Assembly: GCA_900541685.1 (NCBI GenBank)
Contig: UQKM01000001.1
Location: 209,531 to 273,530 of the forward strand
Length of the DNA: 64,000 bases
From: an uncultured Collinsella sp.
GTDB taxonomy: Bacteria > Actinomycetota > Coriobacteriia > Coriobacteriales > Coriobacteriaceae
Direction: 5' to 3'
The first letter of the stretch is position 1. The number at the start of each line of letters is the position of its first letter. A program made the translations under genes and the position numbers. Below, one piece after another: positions 25,248 through 33,129 of this stretch. Below the pieces are notes generated by a model, which saw only the letters and a program-made list of their open reading frames with translations, was not told the DNA's origin and did not search any database.

Positions 25248-25547
25248 ATGTCTACTGCAACGGTTAAGCCTACGACGGTTCGCATCGAAGAGGGGCTCAA
25301 GGAACAGGCGACTGAGTTCTTGGATACGGTTGGTCTGAGTCTCAATTCGTATCTGAACCTTGCTGTTCGGCAGCTGGTAAATCAGCGAAAGATTCCGTTT
25401 GAGATTGTGGGTCGGCCCGAAGTTCCCAACGAGGCGACGAGGCGCGCCATGGTGATTGCCGAGGCTCATGAGTTGGGGATTCTGCCAGACGACAGCCCGT
25501 CATTCAATAACGCTGATGAGCTTATATCATTCCTCGATGAGGACTAG
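25248..25547 (+). CDS. RelB/DinJ-type antitoxin
   Basis: This is a 99-residue protein. The N-terminal ribbon-helix-helix reads TTVRIEEGLKEQATEFLDTV with GLSLNSYLNLAVRQLV, the DNA-binding and dimerisation fold of RelB/DinJ antitoxins. The C-terminal half (IPFEIVGRPEVPNEATRRAM onward) would wrap the toxin. It represses its own operon in known systems. ATG 25248 has GAGGAGG upstream; an open frame to 25176 is not supported. The stop is 2 bases before the toxin start, the usual spacing. The segment is more A+T-rich than its neighbours. Confidence 0.88.
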   Translation: MSTATVKPTTVRIEEGLKEQATEFLDTVGLSLNSYLNLAVRQLVNQRKIPFEIVGRPEVPNEATRRAMVIAEAHELGILPDDSPSFNNADELISFLDED

Positions 25548-25549
25548 CG

Positions 25550-25858
25550 ATGTTTGAGATTAAAGTCGAGGCTCAGTTTAAGGCGGATTACAAACGGACG
25601 ATGCGCATCCATCCGCAGCTAAAAACCGAGTTTAAGGCAGCAGTCGCAGAGCTTGCAGCTCGCGGCTCGCTTCCCGCGGAATATGGCGCCCATGAGCTTT
25701 CAAACCCGGGCGGCAATTACAACGGCCACATCGATTTCCATCTATCCGATGGCTTGGTCGATGTGGTCGTTCTGTACTTGCCGCATAAGACTAATCCTGT
25801 GATCCGACTGGTGAGAATGGGCTCGCATGAGGAGTTATTTCAGGGCCCGCAGGGCTGA
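25550..25858 (+). CDS. YafQ/RelE-family mRNA interferase toxin
   Basis: This 102-residue toxin of the RelE superfamily is closest to the YafQ type, which cleaves mRNA on the ribosome. Marks are FKADYKRTMR, the Leu-Pro-x-x-Tyr region SLPAEYGAHELS, NYNGHIDFHLSDG with the YafQ-like catalytic His residues, LVDVVVLYLPHK and IRLVRMGSHEELF at the end. The length is typical. It is translationally coupled to the antitoxin and ends 63 bases before the convergent primase-helicase gene. Confidence 0.87.
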   Translation: MFEIKVEAQFKADYKRTMRIHPQLKTEFKAAVAELAARGSLPAEYGAHELSNPGGNYNGHIDFHLSDGLVDVVVLYLPHKTNPVIRLVRMGSHEELFQGPQG

Positions 25859-25891
25859 TTGCTCGCTTATGTTTCGCGGGGAAATAGGGAT

Positions 25892-25932
25892 TGATTCGCG
25901 GCCGATTGGCTAAAACAGCCCCTATTCCACCG
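25892..25932. repeat. TTCGCGGCC-TTGGCTAAAAC repeat, left copy
   Basis: About 34 of 40 positions match the copy at 29431-29472 in the same orientation, for example TTCGCGGCC, TTGGCTAAAAC and GCCCCT-TTCC. The inner part can fold (GGCC...GGCT...AGCC). It overlaps the 3' end of the primase-helicase gene. Confidence 0.7.
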
Positions 25933-28900
25933 TAACTGTTGGAGACGTCCCGTTCGTGGCTGCGACCTCCAGTTCTCCTCTTCGCTGGATTTCGCTTAAA
26001 AGCTCGGCTGCAACTTCGCTGCTTTTGAAACGGATGCTGCAGTCCTCTTTCTTAGGAAAGGCCAGTAACGGGATAGTTCCGTACCAGACGGTTTCCTCGT
26101 CAATTACTGACGCGCGCAGGCGCCCTTCGGCTTTGATGGAATAGTCGACGTTCATCTCGGTAAAACTCGCTTTCACGTCATTGTGCGGAGTCGAGGCAAT
26201 TGAAATCTCAAGGGCAATCCCACGGGCGGCGGCGCCTGTGAGTACGGCAGCGAGCTTTGCGAGGCATGCAGCGGATGCGTAGGGCGCGGCAATAAAAATG
26301 CTTTTCGTTGCGCGCTCGATGTCATCCGCTAAGGCCTCCACGGCCCTTGCCGGCCTAACGAGGATGTTTTGATCGGCCCGTTTGTTGTCATTTGCTGCAA
26401 AGACTTCATACCCCAGCTTGGCGTAGGTCTTGAGTCTCTTCTGGTACATGTGCGCGAGCATGGGTATCGACAAATCAACATAGTCGAATATCTCAACCCG
26501 CTGCTTGCCCTCGTGACTTCTATGTAGCCTGCCTGCCTGCTGCGTTATGCTGCCGTCCCAAGATATCGGTGTGGCAATGAGCAGAGTGTCAAGGTAAGAC
26601 AGGTCGAAACCCTCGCCCAGAAGGCCTTCGGTTGCGATGATAATTCGATGCTCATGCTCGAAGCCGGGAAGGCTGTTCAGTATTGCCTTTCTTTCTTTGG
26701 CGTCGATTTCTCCGGTTAAGAGTATAGGTTCGTGTCCGCGGCTTTGAAGCAGCCTACATAGCTCTTCGGCATGTTTTTTCCTTTTGGATAGCACAAGCGG
26801 ATGTCGACCGTTTGACGCGGTCTCGAGGGCATCGTCGACAATTGCTTCGTTTCTCGCTGTGTGCGCACACAGGAGATCGAGAACTTGATTAAAGGACGCC
26901 CCTGGTTCGTAGGCGGGTAGTCGAACTCCGGTAAAACGCGGCCTAACAACGCGCTGAATTCCCTGTTGGATTGCTTGCGTTTTTGGATCAATGACATGGC
27001 GAAGCGGGCCGCAGAGCATTGAGAGTGCTCGCGTGAGTCCGTCCGAGCGTTCGGGCGTCGCGGAAAGGCCGTATACATATTTGGCTGGAGCGGATTTGAG
27101 GACGAGCTCAAGCTGTGGTGCGGCTGCATGGTGACATTCATCACAGATGATGAGGCCGTAATCACGAACGAACTCCTTGGCTATTGGTTCTCCGGTCTGG
27201 GGGTCCTTGCTGGACAGAGACTGGAATGAAGCAATGTCGATGAGATGGCTTATGGTGGTTTTGCCTCCTCCGATTTGGCCAATGAGCGGAGGCTGCCTTT
27301 TACTGATTCGTCCTTTTGGGGTTCGAACTGGCTTTCTGTTATCCGTAATGTCGATAAACCGTTCGAGCTGGGATTTCCATTGGGCAATGAGCGCAGTCTT
27401 GGGAACGATGACAAGCGTTGGAAGACCGATGGCAGCAATAAGATAGGCCCCAATGACGGTTTTCCCGAAACCCGTCGGCGCGGACATGATCCCGTCTTCA
27501 TAGTTGAGCATCTGTTCGGCGGCAATTTGCTGTTCAGGGCGAAGAGCCCCTTTAAATGTCATCACAATTGGATTGCCCGACATGCGCTTGTCTGAATAGT
27601 GAGCAGAAGCGCCGGCTTCTTGAAGCAGCCGCTCGAGTTGAGCTTTACAGCCTCTGGGAATCGCAACGCAGCCATCTCTAAGTTCACTGAGGTCTATGTA
27701 CCGCGGTTTGCCAAATACTGATTGGTGCATTGATTGGGCACGGAAGAATTCCGGGTTGGCAAATGTTGCAAGCCTGCGAACCTCCATCTGGGCGGCCGGG
27801 CTCAGAGATCTTTCGGTTATGTAGAGCATATCGGCTTGCGTGACGGGTAGCGATGACGGGAAGTCCTGCAGCGTGAGCGGAAGCCGCTTTCGCGGCCTCT
27901 GAGAATGTGGCGCGGCGGTGTTTCCCGCCACTGCAGCTGATATTCCATGCGGTTTATTGTCGATGCTTTCGATTAGATTTTGCACCGTTGCATGTGGAAC
28001 CAGCTGAATTTGTGAAAGGTAAAGCCATTGATCGGGAAAGGGCTCAAATTGCTCGTCAACAAATACACTGTTCCCTTTTCGCTGCGCTTTTCCTTGAAAA
28101 GGCAGTGCTATGAGATTTCCGAAGCCGCCCTCAGGAATGGTGGACTGCGCGGGCAGCATCCGGTCAAAAGCTTCAAAGGTGATTGTCTTGTTGAGCGCCG
28201 CCGCTTCGGTGATAAGGCTGCTTCCAAATTCTCGTGCGATCTTTGCGCTGGTGAGCTCTAGGAAGAAAAACCAGACATGTGCGCCGTTACCTGATCTCGA
28301 TCGCTCGACTGCAGCATCGATCCCATGGTTTTTTGCGACAAGCCGAATGGCGTTTGTCGCTTCTTTCCAATCGGCTCCGTCAAAGTCGATGACCAGGACT
28401 TTTGTGTTACTGTCACTATCGAGAACGTATTGACCTATGACGTCTCGGAGCCTGTCGTCGTTGCCTTTGAAATGGGCGATGATCGCGGCATCGCTCAGCT
28501 TGGGGAAGATGCGGTTGCCGCATTCCGCGCATTTGGTTTTCTGACGATTTACTTTGGGGCAAATGCTTGCCTTCCATTCATTTGCGCAGGCGGGTGTATA
28601 GCCGATGCCCCCGTCTTTTCTGCGGTACCCATGAGCGTAAACATCTTTGCGGCCAGTAAAGAGATTGCGAAAGAGTTCCAGTTTGTCGCGCGCTGGGCTC
28701 GCACTGGTGACGATTCCTTCGACCTGTGCCCGTCTATCGAAAGATTCGCCAGCTTTCTCCCATTCTTCCAGTGTTGCGTAACGGATGTCTGGACCGTTGC
28801 CGCAGATGACGATTTGGCTGTGCGGCTCCGATACATGGGCGACGGTTTTCTTGAATTGGAATAGCGTACCCCCGATGAGGGCGTATTGATGCGTGACGGT

Positions 28901-28933
28901 GCTCATGTAAATGCCGTTCTTGTCGGAGTTCAT
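25922..28933 (-). CDS. TOTE conflict-system type primase-helicase with C-terminal PLD-like domain
   Basis: This is a 1003-residue protein. Residues ~105-150 hold a Cys cluster (CPKVNRQKTKCAECGNR). The archaeo-eukaryotic primase-like domain (about 150-330) shows VLVIDFDGADW (acidic metal site) and RSGNGAHVWFFF (His motif). A superfamily 2 helicase follows (about 455-830): SAPTGFGKTVIGAYL (Walker A), LIICDECHHAAAP (DECH), YGLSATPER and QQAGRLHRSH (motif VI). The last ~130 residues resemble a phospholipase-D-like nuclease (IFIAAPYAS), but the HxK...D motif reads RLRASVID, so it may be inactive. Such fusions belong to mobile TOTE conflict systems (family knowledge). Base composition is more A+T-rich than its surroundings, and repeats bracket it. 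The start is uncertain: ATG 28933 or 28906, neither with a clear ribosome site. Confidence 0.82.
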   Translation of the reverse strand: MNSDKNGIYMSTVTHQYALIGGTLFQFKKTVAHVSEPHSQIVICGNGPDIRYATLEEWEKAGESFDRRAQVEGIVTSASPARDKLELFRNLFTGRKDVYAHGYRRKDGGIGYTPACANEWKASICPKVNRQKTKCAECGNRIFPKLSDAAIIAHFKGNDDRLRDVIGQYVLDSDSNTKVLVIDFDGADWKEATNAIRLVAKNHGIDAAVERSRSGNGAHVWFFFLELTSAKIAREFGSSLITEAAALNKTITFEAFDRMLPAQSTIPEGGFGNLIALPFQGKAQRKGNSVFVDEQFEPFPDQWLYLSQIQLVPHATVQNLIESIDNKPHGISAAVAGNTAAPHSQRPRKRLPLTLQDFPSSLPVTQADMLYITERSLSPAAQMEVRRLATFANPEFFRAQSMHQSVFGKPRYIDLSELRDGCVAIPRGCKAQLERLLQEAGASAHYSDKRMSGNPIVMTFKGALRPEQQIAAEQMLNYEDGIMSAPTGFGKTVIGAYLIAAIGLPTLVIVPKTALIAQWKSQLERFIDITDNRKPVRTPKGRISKRQPPLIGQIGGGKTTISHLIDIASFQSLSSKDPQTGEPIAKEFVRDYGLIICDECHHAAAPQLELVLKSAPAKYVYGLSATPERSDGLTRALSMLCGPLRHVIDPKTQAIQQGIQRVVRPRFTGVRLPAYEPGASFNQVLDLLCAHTARNEAIVDDALETASNGRHPLVLSKRKKHAEELCRLLQSRGHEPILLTGEIDAKERKAILNSLPGFEHEHRIIIATEGLLGEGFDLSYLDTLLIATPISWDGSITQQAGRLHRSHEGKQRVEIFDYVDLSIPMLAHMYQKRLKTYAKLGYEVFAANDNKRADQNILVRPARAVEALADDIERATKSIFIAAPYASAACLAKLAAVLTGAAARGIALEISIASTPHNDVKASFTEMNVDYSIKAEGRLRASVIDEETVWYGTIPLLAFPKKEDCSIRFKSSEVAAELLSEIQRRGELEVAATNGTSPTVTVE

Positions 28934-29113
28934 TGAAATGAGGGTACGTTATTTTGATTTTTAAGGGACTCGACTCTGATTTTGGTTCGGTGATAGCGGA
29001 GTACAGCTCCGTGAGTGGTGTTTGGCTGATGTCAAAATGTGCGGTAGCTGTTGCTGAATGGGTTTTGGCGGCCATGAGGTGGGCTGGAGGCGCAGGAAAC
29101 TATCCTCGAATAG

Positions 29114-29343
29114 ACCCTGTGGGCAAAAAATGGCAAATATGAGTACTGTGGTTTGAGCAGTAACATATCATCTGGAAAGTATTTAAGACCAATCGATTCG
29201 GATTGGATAGAATCAACCCTCTAAACATGGCGATTCGGGACTTTATGACGCTCGGAATTGGCGGAAGATGGCAAATTCAGCCAGATTTCGCTGTTACTAA
29301 ACTGGTAACAGTACTCATATTTGCCATTTTTTGCCCAGAGGGT
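29114..29343. mobile_element. MITE-like element with 36-bp terminal inverted repeats
   Basis: The ends 29114-29149 and 29308-29343 are inverted copies with 35 of 36 bases matching; the shared core contains GGGCAAAAAATGGC and AAATATGAGTACTGT. The 158-base interior has no convincing gene; a 73-codon frame across it lacks a ribosome site. A further hairpin, CTGTTAC/GTAACAG (29291-29311), lies at the inner right end. No clear target duplication was seen. It lies about 180 bases upstream of the primase-helicase start. Confidence 0.7.
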
Positions 29344-29430
29344 ATCGCAAGGGGGTTGGACAAAGCATCGATCGCCGCCAATTTCTCGATTAGCTGGTTG
29401 GGCGGCAATGAAGTTGCGGCGTAATGGGAA

Positions 29431-29472
29431 GCGTTTCGCGGCCTTTTGGCTAAAACGGCCCCTTTTCCGCCG
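29431..29472. repeat. TTCGCGGCC-TTGGCTAAAAC repeat, right copy
   Basis: This is the same sequence family and orientation as 25892-25932. Here the hairpin is stronger: GGCCTTTT and AAAACGGCC around GGCT. The two copies bracket 3.5 kb holding the primase-helicase gene and the MITE-like element. From 28934 to 29113 and 29344 to 29430 I see no gene. Confidence 0.7.
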
Positions 29473-29480
29473 CGACTCCT

Positions 29481-29521
29481 AAAAAGACGCCGGCGCGCCT
29501 TGAGTTGCGGCGCGTCGGCGT
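29481..29521 (-). terminator. strong minus-strand terminator
   Basis: ACGCCGGCGCGCC (29487-29499) pairs with GGCGCGTCGGCGT (29509-29521) with one mismatch. On the minus strand it is followed by C and a run of five T. It lies about 130 bases beyond the DegV stop and would block read-through into the accessory region. Confidence 0.75.
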
Positions 29522-29624
29522 GATGGCTTTGTTGTGGCTGGGTGTACTTCGGTTGTTCGACGGCTTTGGCATGTCCGATCTTGCCAGGCAAGCCTTTGTT
29601 ACCGTTTAACGTTTGCCCAGATAA

Positions 29625-29661
29625 AACCTGCCAAAATAAACCTGTCCCTAATTGGCAGGTT
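29625..29661 (-). terminator. hairpin overlapping the DegV stop codon
   Basis: AACCTGCCAA (29625-29634) and TTGGCAGGTT (29652-29661) form a perfect 10-bp stem. On the minus strand TTTT follows. The stop codon (29648-29650) lies in the loop, so the last codons of DegV are part of the terminator. Confidence 0.6.
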
Positions 29662-30508
29662 GGTAGCGGGGACAGTAGCTGATGGCGATGGCGTCGACGC
29701 CTACGTGGGTGGCGATGGTGCAGCCGATGGGGCCGGTGCCGGCGTCTACGTAGTTCTGGCCTGCGAGCGCTTGGTTAACGAGCTCCTGCTCCTCGGCAGC
29801 ACCGGTCGTGAGCACGCGCACGCTGGAGCCCGGGTGCTCGGTCAAAAATTCGAGGCAGTCAGCCATGGTGTTCGCAACGATGCGCTTGGCACCGCGGCCC
29901 TTCTTGATGGCCTTGATTTCGCCTGACTTCCACTCCGGCGAAACGGCCAGGCGAATGTTGAACATCTGCGTGAGCTGGCCGGCGAGTTTGGGCGCGCGGC
30001 CGTTCTTAACGAGGTTCTCGAGTGTGCGGGGAATCAGTAGCAGGTGTGCATCGGGCAGCGTCGCGCGGATCTGCGCCTCGGTCTCGTCCAGGCTGCGGCC
30101 GTCCTCGCGCATGGCGAGCGCGTACTCCACCAGCAGACCCTCGGCGCCCGAACCGGTGCGCGAATCGATGCAGCGCACGTCGAGCTCGTGGGTCTCGGCC
30201 GTCAGGCTGGCGTTGGCATAGCAGGCAGACCACTCGCTGCATAGCGAGATAAAGATGGCGCTATCATGGCCGTCGGCGCGCACGCGGTCAAAGAGCGCCT
30301 TGAACTCGCCGGCGCTCGGCTGCGATGTGTGCGGCAACTGCTCGGAACCAGCCATGCGGGCGATGTATTCCTCGGCGGTAATCTGCACCTGGTCGAGCAG
30401 GTCCTCGCCCTCGATAATCACATGCAGCGGAATCACGTAAATGCCGAGCTCTTGAGCACGAGCGGGGGAGATGTCCGACGTGGAGTCGGTTATGATGGCA
30501 AAAGACAT
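29648..30508 (-). CDS. DegV-family fatty-acid-binding protein (second copy)
   Basis: This 286-residue DegV/FakB-like protein has the N-terminus FAIITDSTSDISPARAQEL, LPHTSQPSAGEFKALF around the first lipid loop, FISLCSEWSACYANA in place of the usual SSxxSGTYQ motif, and LVKNGRAPKLAGQL. It is predicted to carry a fatty acid to a kinase. The altered SEWSACYA motif suggests a different acyl preference from the copy at 11132 (inference). ATG 30508 has GAAAGGTG upstream. A TATACT on the minus strand (30566-30571) about 57 bases upstream may be its -10. It is divergent from the HAD gene. Confidence 0.92.
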   Translation of the reverse strand: MSFAIITDSTSDISPARAQELGIYVIPLHVIIEGEDLLDQVQITAEEYIARMAGSEQLPHTSQPSAGEFKALFDRVRADGHDSAIFISLCSEWSACYANASLTAETHELDVRCIDSRTGSGAEGLLVEYALAMREDGRSLDETEAQIRATLPDAHLLLIPRTLENLVKNGRAPKLAGQLTQMFNIRLAVSPEWKSGEIKAIKKGRGAKRIVANTMADCLEFLTEHPGSSVRVLTTGAAEEQELVNQALAGQNYVDAGTGPIGCTIATHVGVDAIAISYCPRYQPAN

Positions 30509-30659
30509 AATTGCACCTTTCGTTGGGGCGCTTGCGCGCCGCCTTCTGAGAGCAAAGTGCGACAAGTATAGTAGAGTCGTTCCACATTACTAGGTTCAAT
30601 TGTTGAATAGTCAACAGTTTGAAGTGTCGGTGTGGAAATCGTCAACTGGGGAAGAGAGG

Positions 30660-31328
30660 GTGCCAGTGGAGCAGCTGGAGATATGCAAGCGGTCGGTTGT
30701 GCTGTTTGATTTCGATGGCACGGTGGCCGATACAGGCCGGGCGGTGATGACCTCGACGCGCAAGACGCTGGCTGTGCGCGGGTTTTCGGAGGCGCAGATG
30801 GGTGATCTGCGCCGCATGATTGGGCCGCCCCTGTGGAAGAGCTTTCACGACTTTTATGGCTTCTCGCGCGAGGAGTCGCTTGTGGTGGCCGACGAGTACC
30901 GTGCCTTTTTTGATGAGCTGGGACCGGAAGAGTACCCTGTGTTCGATGGAATTTCCGAGCTGCTGGATGGGTTGGCCGCCCAGGGGCATCGCTTGGCCGT
31001 GGCGACGTCGCGCATGGAGGCAAAGTGCATCGACATGGTGGGCGAGCTGGGGCTTTCTCAGTTTAAGGCAGTGGTTGGCATGAATCCGCCGCAGGGACGC
31101 GAGACCAAGGCCGATTCGGTCCGCGATGCCCTGGCGGCGCTCGGTGCGACGGAGGACGATGCCGTGATGATCGGCGATCGCTTTAACGATGTGGAGGGCG
31201 CGCACGCAATGGGCGTGCCGTGCATCGGCATCTATTCGGGCGCGGCGGCGCCGGGTGAGCATGAGGCCGCGGGCGCCGATGCGGTGGTGCACTCGGTGGC
31301 CGAGCTTGCTAAACTTTTCGCTATATAA
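30660..31328 (+). CDS. HAD-superfamily phosphoglycolate-phosphatase-like hydrolase
   Basis: This 222-residue HAD phosphatase carries motif I in VLFDFDGTVADTGRA, motif II in VATSRM, the motif III lysine in GRETKADSV and motif IV in MIGDRFNDVEGA. An alpha-helical cap (residues ~20-85) makes it a subfamily I enzyme, like Gph or PpaX. It dephosphorylates a small phosphorylated metabolite; the substrate is not determined. The start is GTG 30660 or GTG 30666, both near GGGGAAGAGAGG. A dyad TGTTGA-ATAG-TCAACA (30601-30616) lies in the divergent promoter region shared with DegV. The dipeptidase gene follows after 54 bases. Confidence 0.88.
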   Translation: MPVEQLEICKRSVVLFDFDGTVADTGRAVMTSTRKTLAVRGFSEAQMGDLRRMIGPPLWKSFHDFYGFSREESLVVADEYRAFFDELGPEEYPVFDGISELLDGLAAQGHRLAVATSRMEAKCIDMVGELGLSQFKAVVGMNPPQGRETKADSVRDALAALGATEDDAVMIGDRFNDVEGAHAMGVPCIGIYSGAAAPGEHEAAGADAVVHSVAELAKLFAI

Positions 31329-31382
31329 GTATGTGATGTGAGGGGCGGGCACGCTCGCCGCTCATTGGTAAGGAGGTCGTCC

Positions 31383-32819
31383 ATGAATCAGGTGGAGCAG
31401 AGCGTTGCCGAGTATGTCGACGAGGTTTGGGAAGATGTCGTCGCCGATATCGAGCGTCTGGTGAGCTATCCGTCCGTGGCGGTTTCTGCCAATGCGGAGC
31501 CCGGCGCGCCGTTTGGCCGTCCAGTCCGTGACGCGCTCGATTGCGCGCTCGGCATTGCGCAAAAGCTCGGCTACCAGACGAGCGACGACGAGGGTTATGT
31601 GGGCATTGCCGATATCCCTGGCCGCGGCGACAAGCAGCTCGCGACCATTTGCCATGTGGACGTGGTGCCCGCAGGCCCCGGCTGGAACACCGACCCGTTT
31701 GCGATGGAGCGTCGCGAGGGCTGGCTGCTCGGCCGCGGCGTTATCGACGACAAGGGTCCTGCCGTGCTGTCGCTCTACGCCGGCGCCTATCTGCTCAAGC
31801 ACGGTATTACCCCGCGCTACACCTTCCGCGCGCTGCTGGGCTGCGATGAGGAGGTGGGCATGTCCGACGTTCACCATTATCTGGAGAACCACGCAGACCC
31901 CGATTTTTTGTTTACACCCGATGCCGAGTTCCCGGTCTGTAATGCCGAGAAGGGCCAGTTTGGGGCGACGTTTGTGAGTTCCAAGATCGACGGCGGGCGC
32001 ATTGTGTCCTGGAGCGGTGCCGAGGCGAGCAACGCCATTCCGTCGCAGTCTATCTGCGAGCTTGCGATTGCCGCCGATGAACTGCCGGCGCCCGTTGAGA
32101 ATGCCGGCCGCCTGGAGATCACGGCGCTCGATAACGGGCATGCGCAGATTTTTGCCCACGGCATTGGCGGTCATGCCTCGATGCCCGAGGGAACGATCAA
32201 TGCCGTCGGCCTCATCGTGGCGTATCTGCGCGAGGCCGAGGATGCGTTTGGTGCCCGTGACGAGCGCCTGCTGACGCCTGCCGAGCACGAGTTCGTCAAG
32301 TTCCTGGCCTTTGTGCATGCGGATGCCTATGGCCGCGGCCTGGGTATCGATGCGACGAACGCGGCGTTTGGCCCGCTCACGTGCAACCCCGGCGTCATCC
32401 GCGTGGTGGATGGCCACATTGAGCAGGTCATTGACGTGCGTTTCCCCGACAGCACGAGCGCCGATACCATCCGCGAGCAGCTCGAGCCACTTGTGGGCCG
32501 CTTTGGCGTGACGTATCGCGTGGATCGCGCAAAGGTGCCGTTCTCGGTCTCTGCCGACGATCCGGCTGTGAAGGCGCTTATCGATACCTATAACGAGTTT
32601 ACGGGCAAGCATGTCGAGCCCTTCGCCATGGGCGGTGGCACGTACGCACGCAACTTTGCCCGCGCCGTCTCGTTTGGCCCCGAGGAGACCGGCCTGGAGC
32701 TGCCCCCATGGGGCGGCCAGATGCACGGCCCCAACGAGTGCGCCAACGAAGAGCAGCTCAAGCAGGCGCTCAAGATTTATATCGTCGCAATCCTGCGCTT
32801 GAACGAGCTGGAGCTTTAA
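31383..32819 (+). CDS. M20-family dipeptidase (PepV/Sapep type)
   Basis: This 478-residue zinc metallopeptidase resembles PepV and staphylococcal Sapep, which cleave dipeptides. Metal ligands are visible in ICHVDVVPAGPGW (His, Asp) and GVIDDKGPAV (Asp), in LGCDEEVGM (catalytic Glu pair) and in FTPDAEFP. The last His lies in WGGQMHGPNE. The lid domain covers about residues 190-330. The protein lacks a signal sequence and acts in the cytoplasm on imported peptides. ATG 31383 has AAGGAGG upstream. The third, partial copy of the structured repeat begins one base after the stop. Confidence 0.93.
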   Translation: MNQVEQSVAEYVDEVWEDVVADIERLVSYPSVAVSANAEPGAPFGRPVRDALDCALGIAQKLGYQTSDDEGYVGIADIPGRGDKQLATICHVDVVPAGPGWNTDPFAMERREGWLLGRGVIDDKGPAVLSLYAGAYLLKHGITPRYTFRALLGCDEEVGMSDVHHYLENHADPDFLFTPDAEFPVCNAEKGQFGATFVSSKIDGGRIVSWSGAEASNAIPSQSICELAIAADELPAPVENAGRLEITALDNGHAQIFAHGIGGHASMPEGTINAVGLIVAYLREAEDAFGARDERLLTPAEHEFVKFLAFVHADAYGRGLGIDATNAAFGPLTCNPGVIRVVDGHIEQVIDVRFPDSTSADTIREQLEPLVGRFGVTYRVDRAKVPFSVSADDPAVKALIDTYNEFTGKHVEPFAMGGGTYARNFARAVSFGPEETGLELPPWGGQMHGPNECANEEQLKQALKIYIVAILRLNELEL

Positions 32820-32820
32820 G

Positions 32821-32936
32821 GTTACGCGAACGCCAGGGTGACAACCTGTCTTTCGAAGAGGACGGCATGACCAGAAGGTCTATGCCGTCCTCTTTCTGAA
32901 AATGATCCCTTGGGGACGGAGGAAAACGGATCATTT
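32821..32936. repeat. structured repeat, copy 3 (decayed), plus an adjacent hairpin
   Basis: GTTACGCG (32821-32828) and CGCCAGGGTGACAACCTGTC (32831-32850) match the left part of copy 2. The core hairpin AAGAGGACGGCAT/ATGCCGTCCTCTT with the GACC-AGAA-GGTC tip is intact (32856-32894). The right outer arm is missing. In its place stands another hairpin, AAATGATCC/GGATCATTT (32900-32908/32928-32936), with TTGGGGACG in its loop. The rest of the gap to pstS (32937-33129) shows no gene. Confidence 0.7.
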
Positions 32937-33129
32937 GGTGTAAAAGGCGGGTCATGCTTGTCGGCGGGATTGTTATTCGTTTGTAAAGCCCTGCCGCGCT
33001 TGCGGTAAGGGTCTATCAGATGCCCGTAATAAAGCGCAGCTGACGCGGGCGCTGCCCGATCGAGACCGTATCTTTCCAAACAGCAAAGCGGGCAGGGTGC
33101 CCGCGAGTCGCTTGTATGAAAGGAAGATC

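Noticed and set aside
29203..29424. 73-codon plus-strand frame across the MITE-like element
   Set aside because: It runs through an inverted-repeat end, has no ribosome site, and its protein has no domain-like pattern; the repeat explains the conservation.
30600..30659. 20-codon extension of the HAD phosphatase to a TTG at 30600
   Set aside because: It covers the divergent promoter region and a dyad; GTG starts at 30660 or 30666 have a ribosome site.
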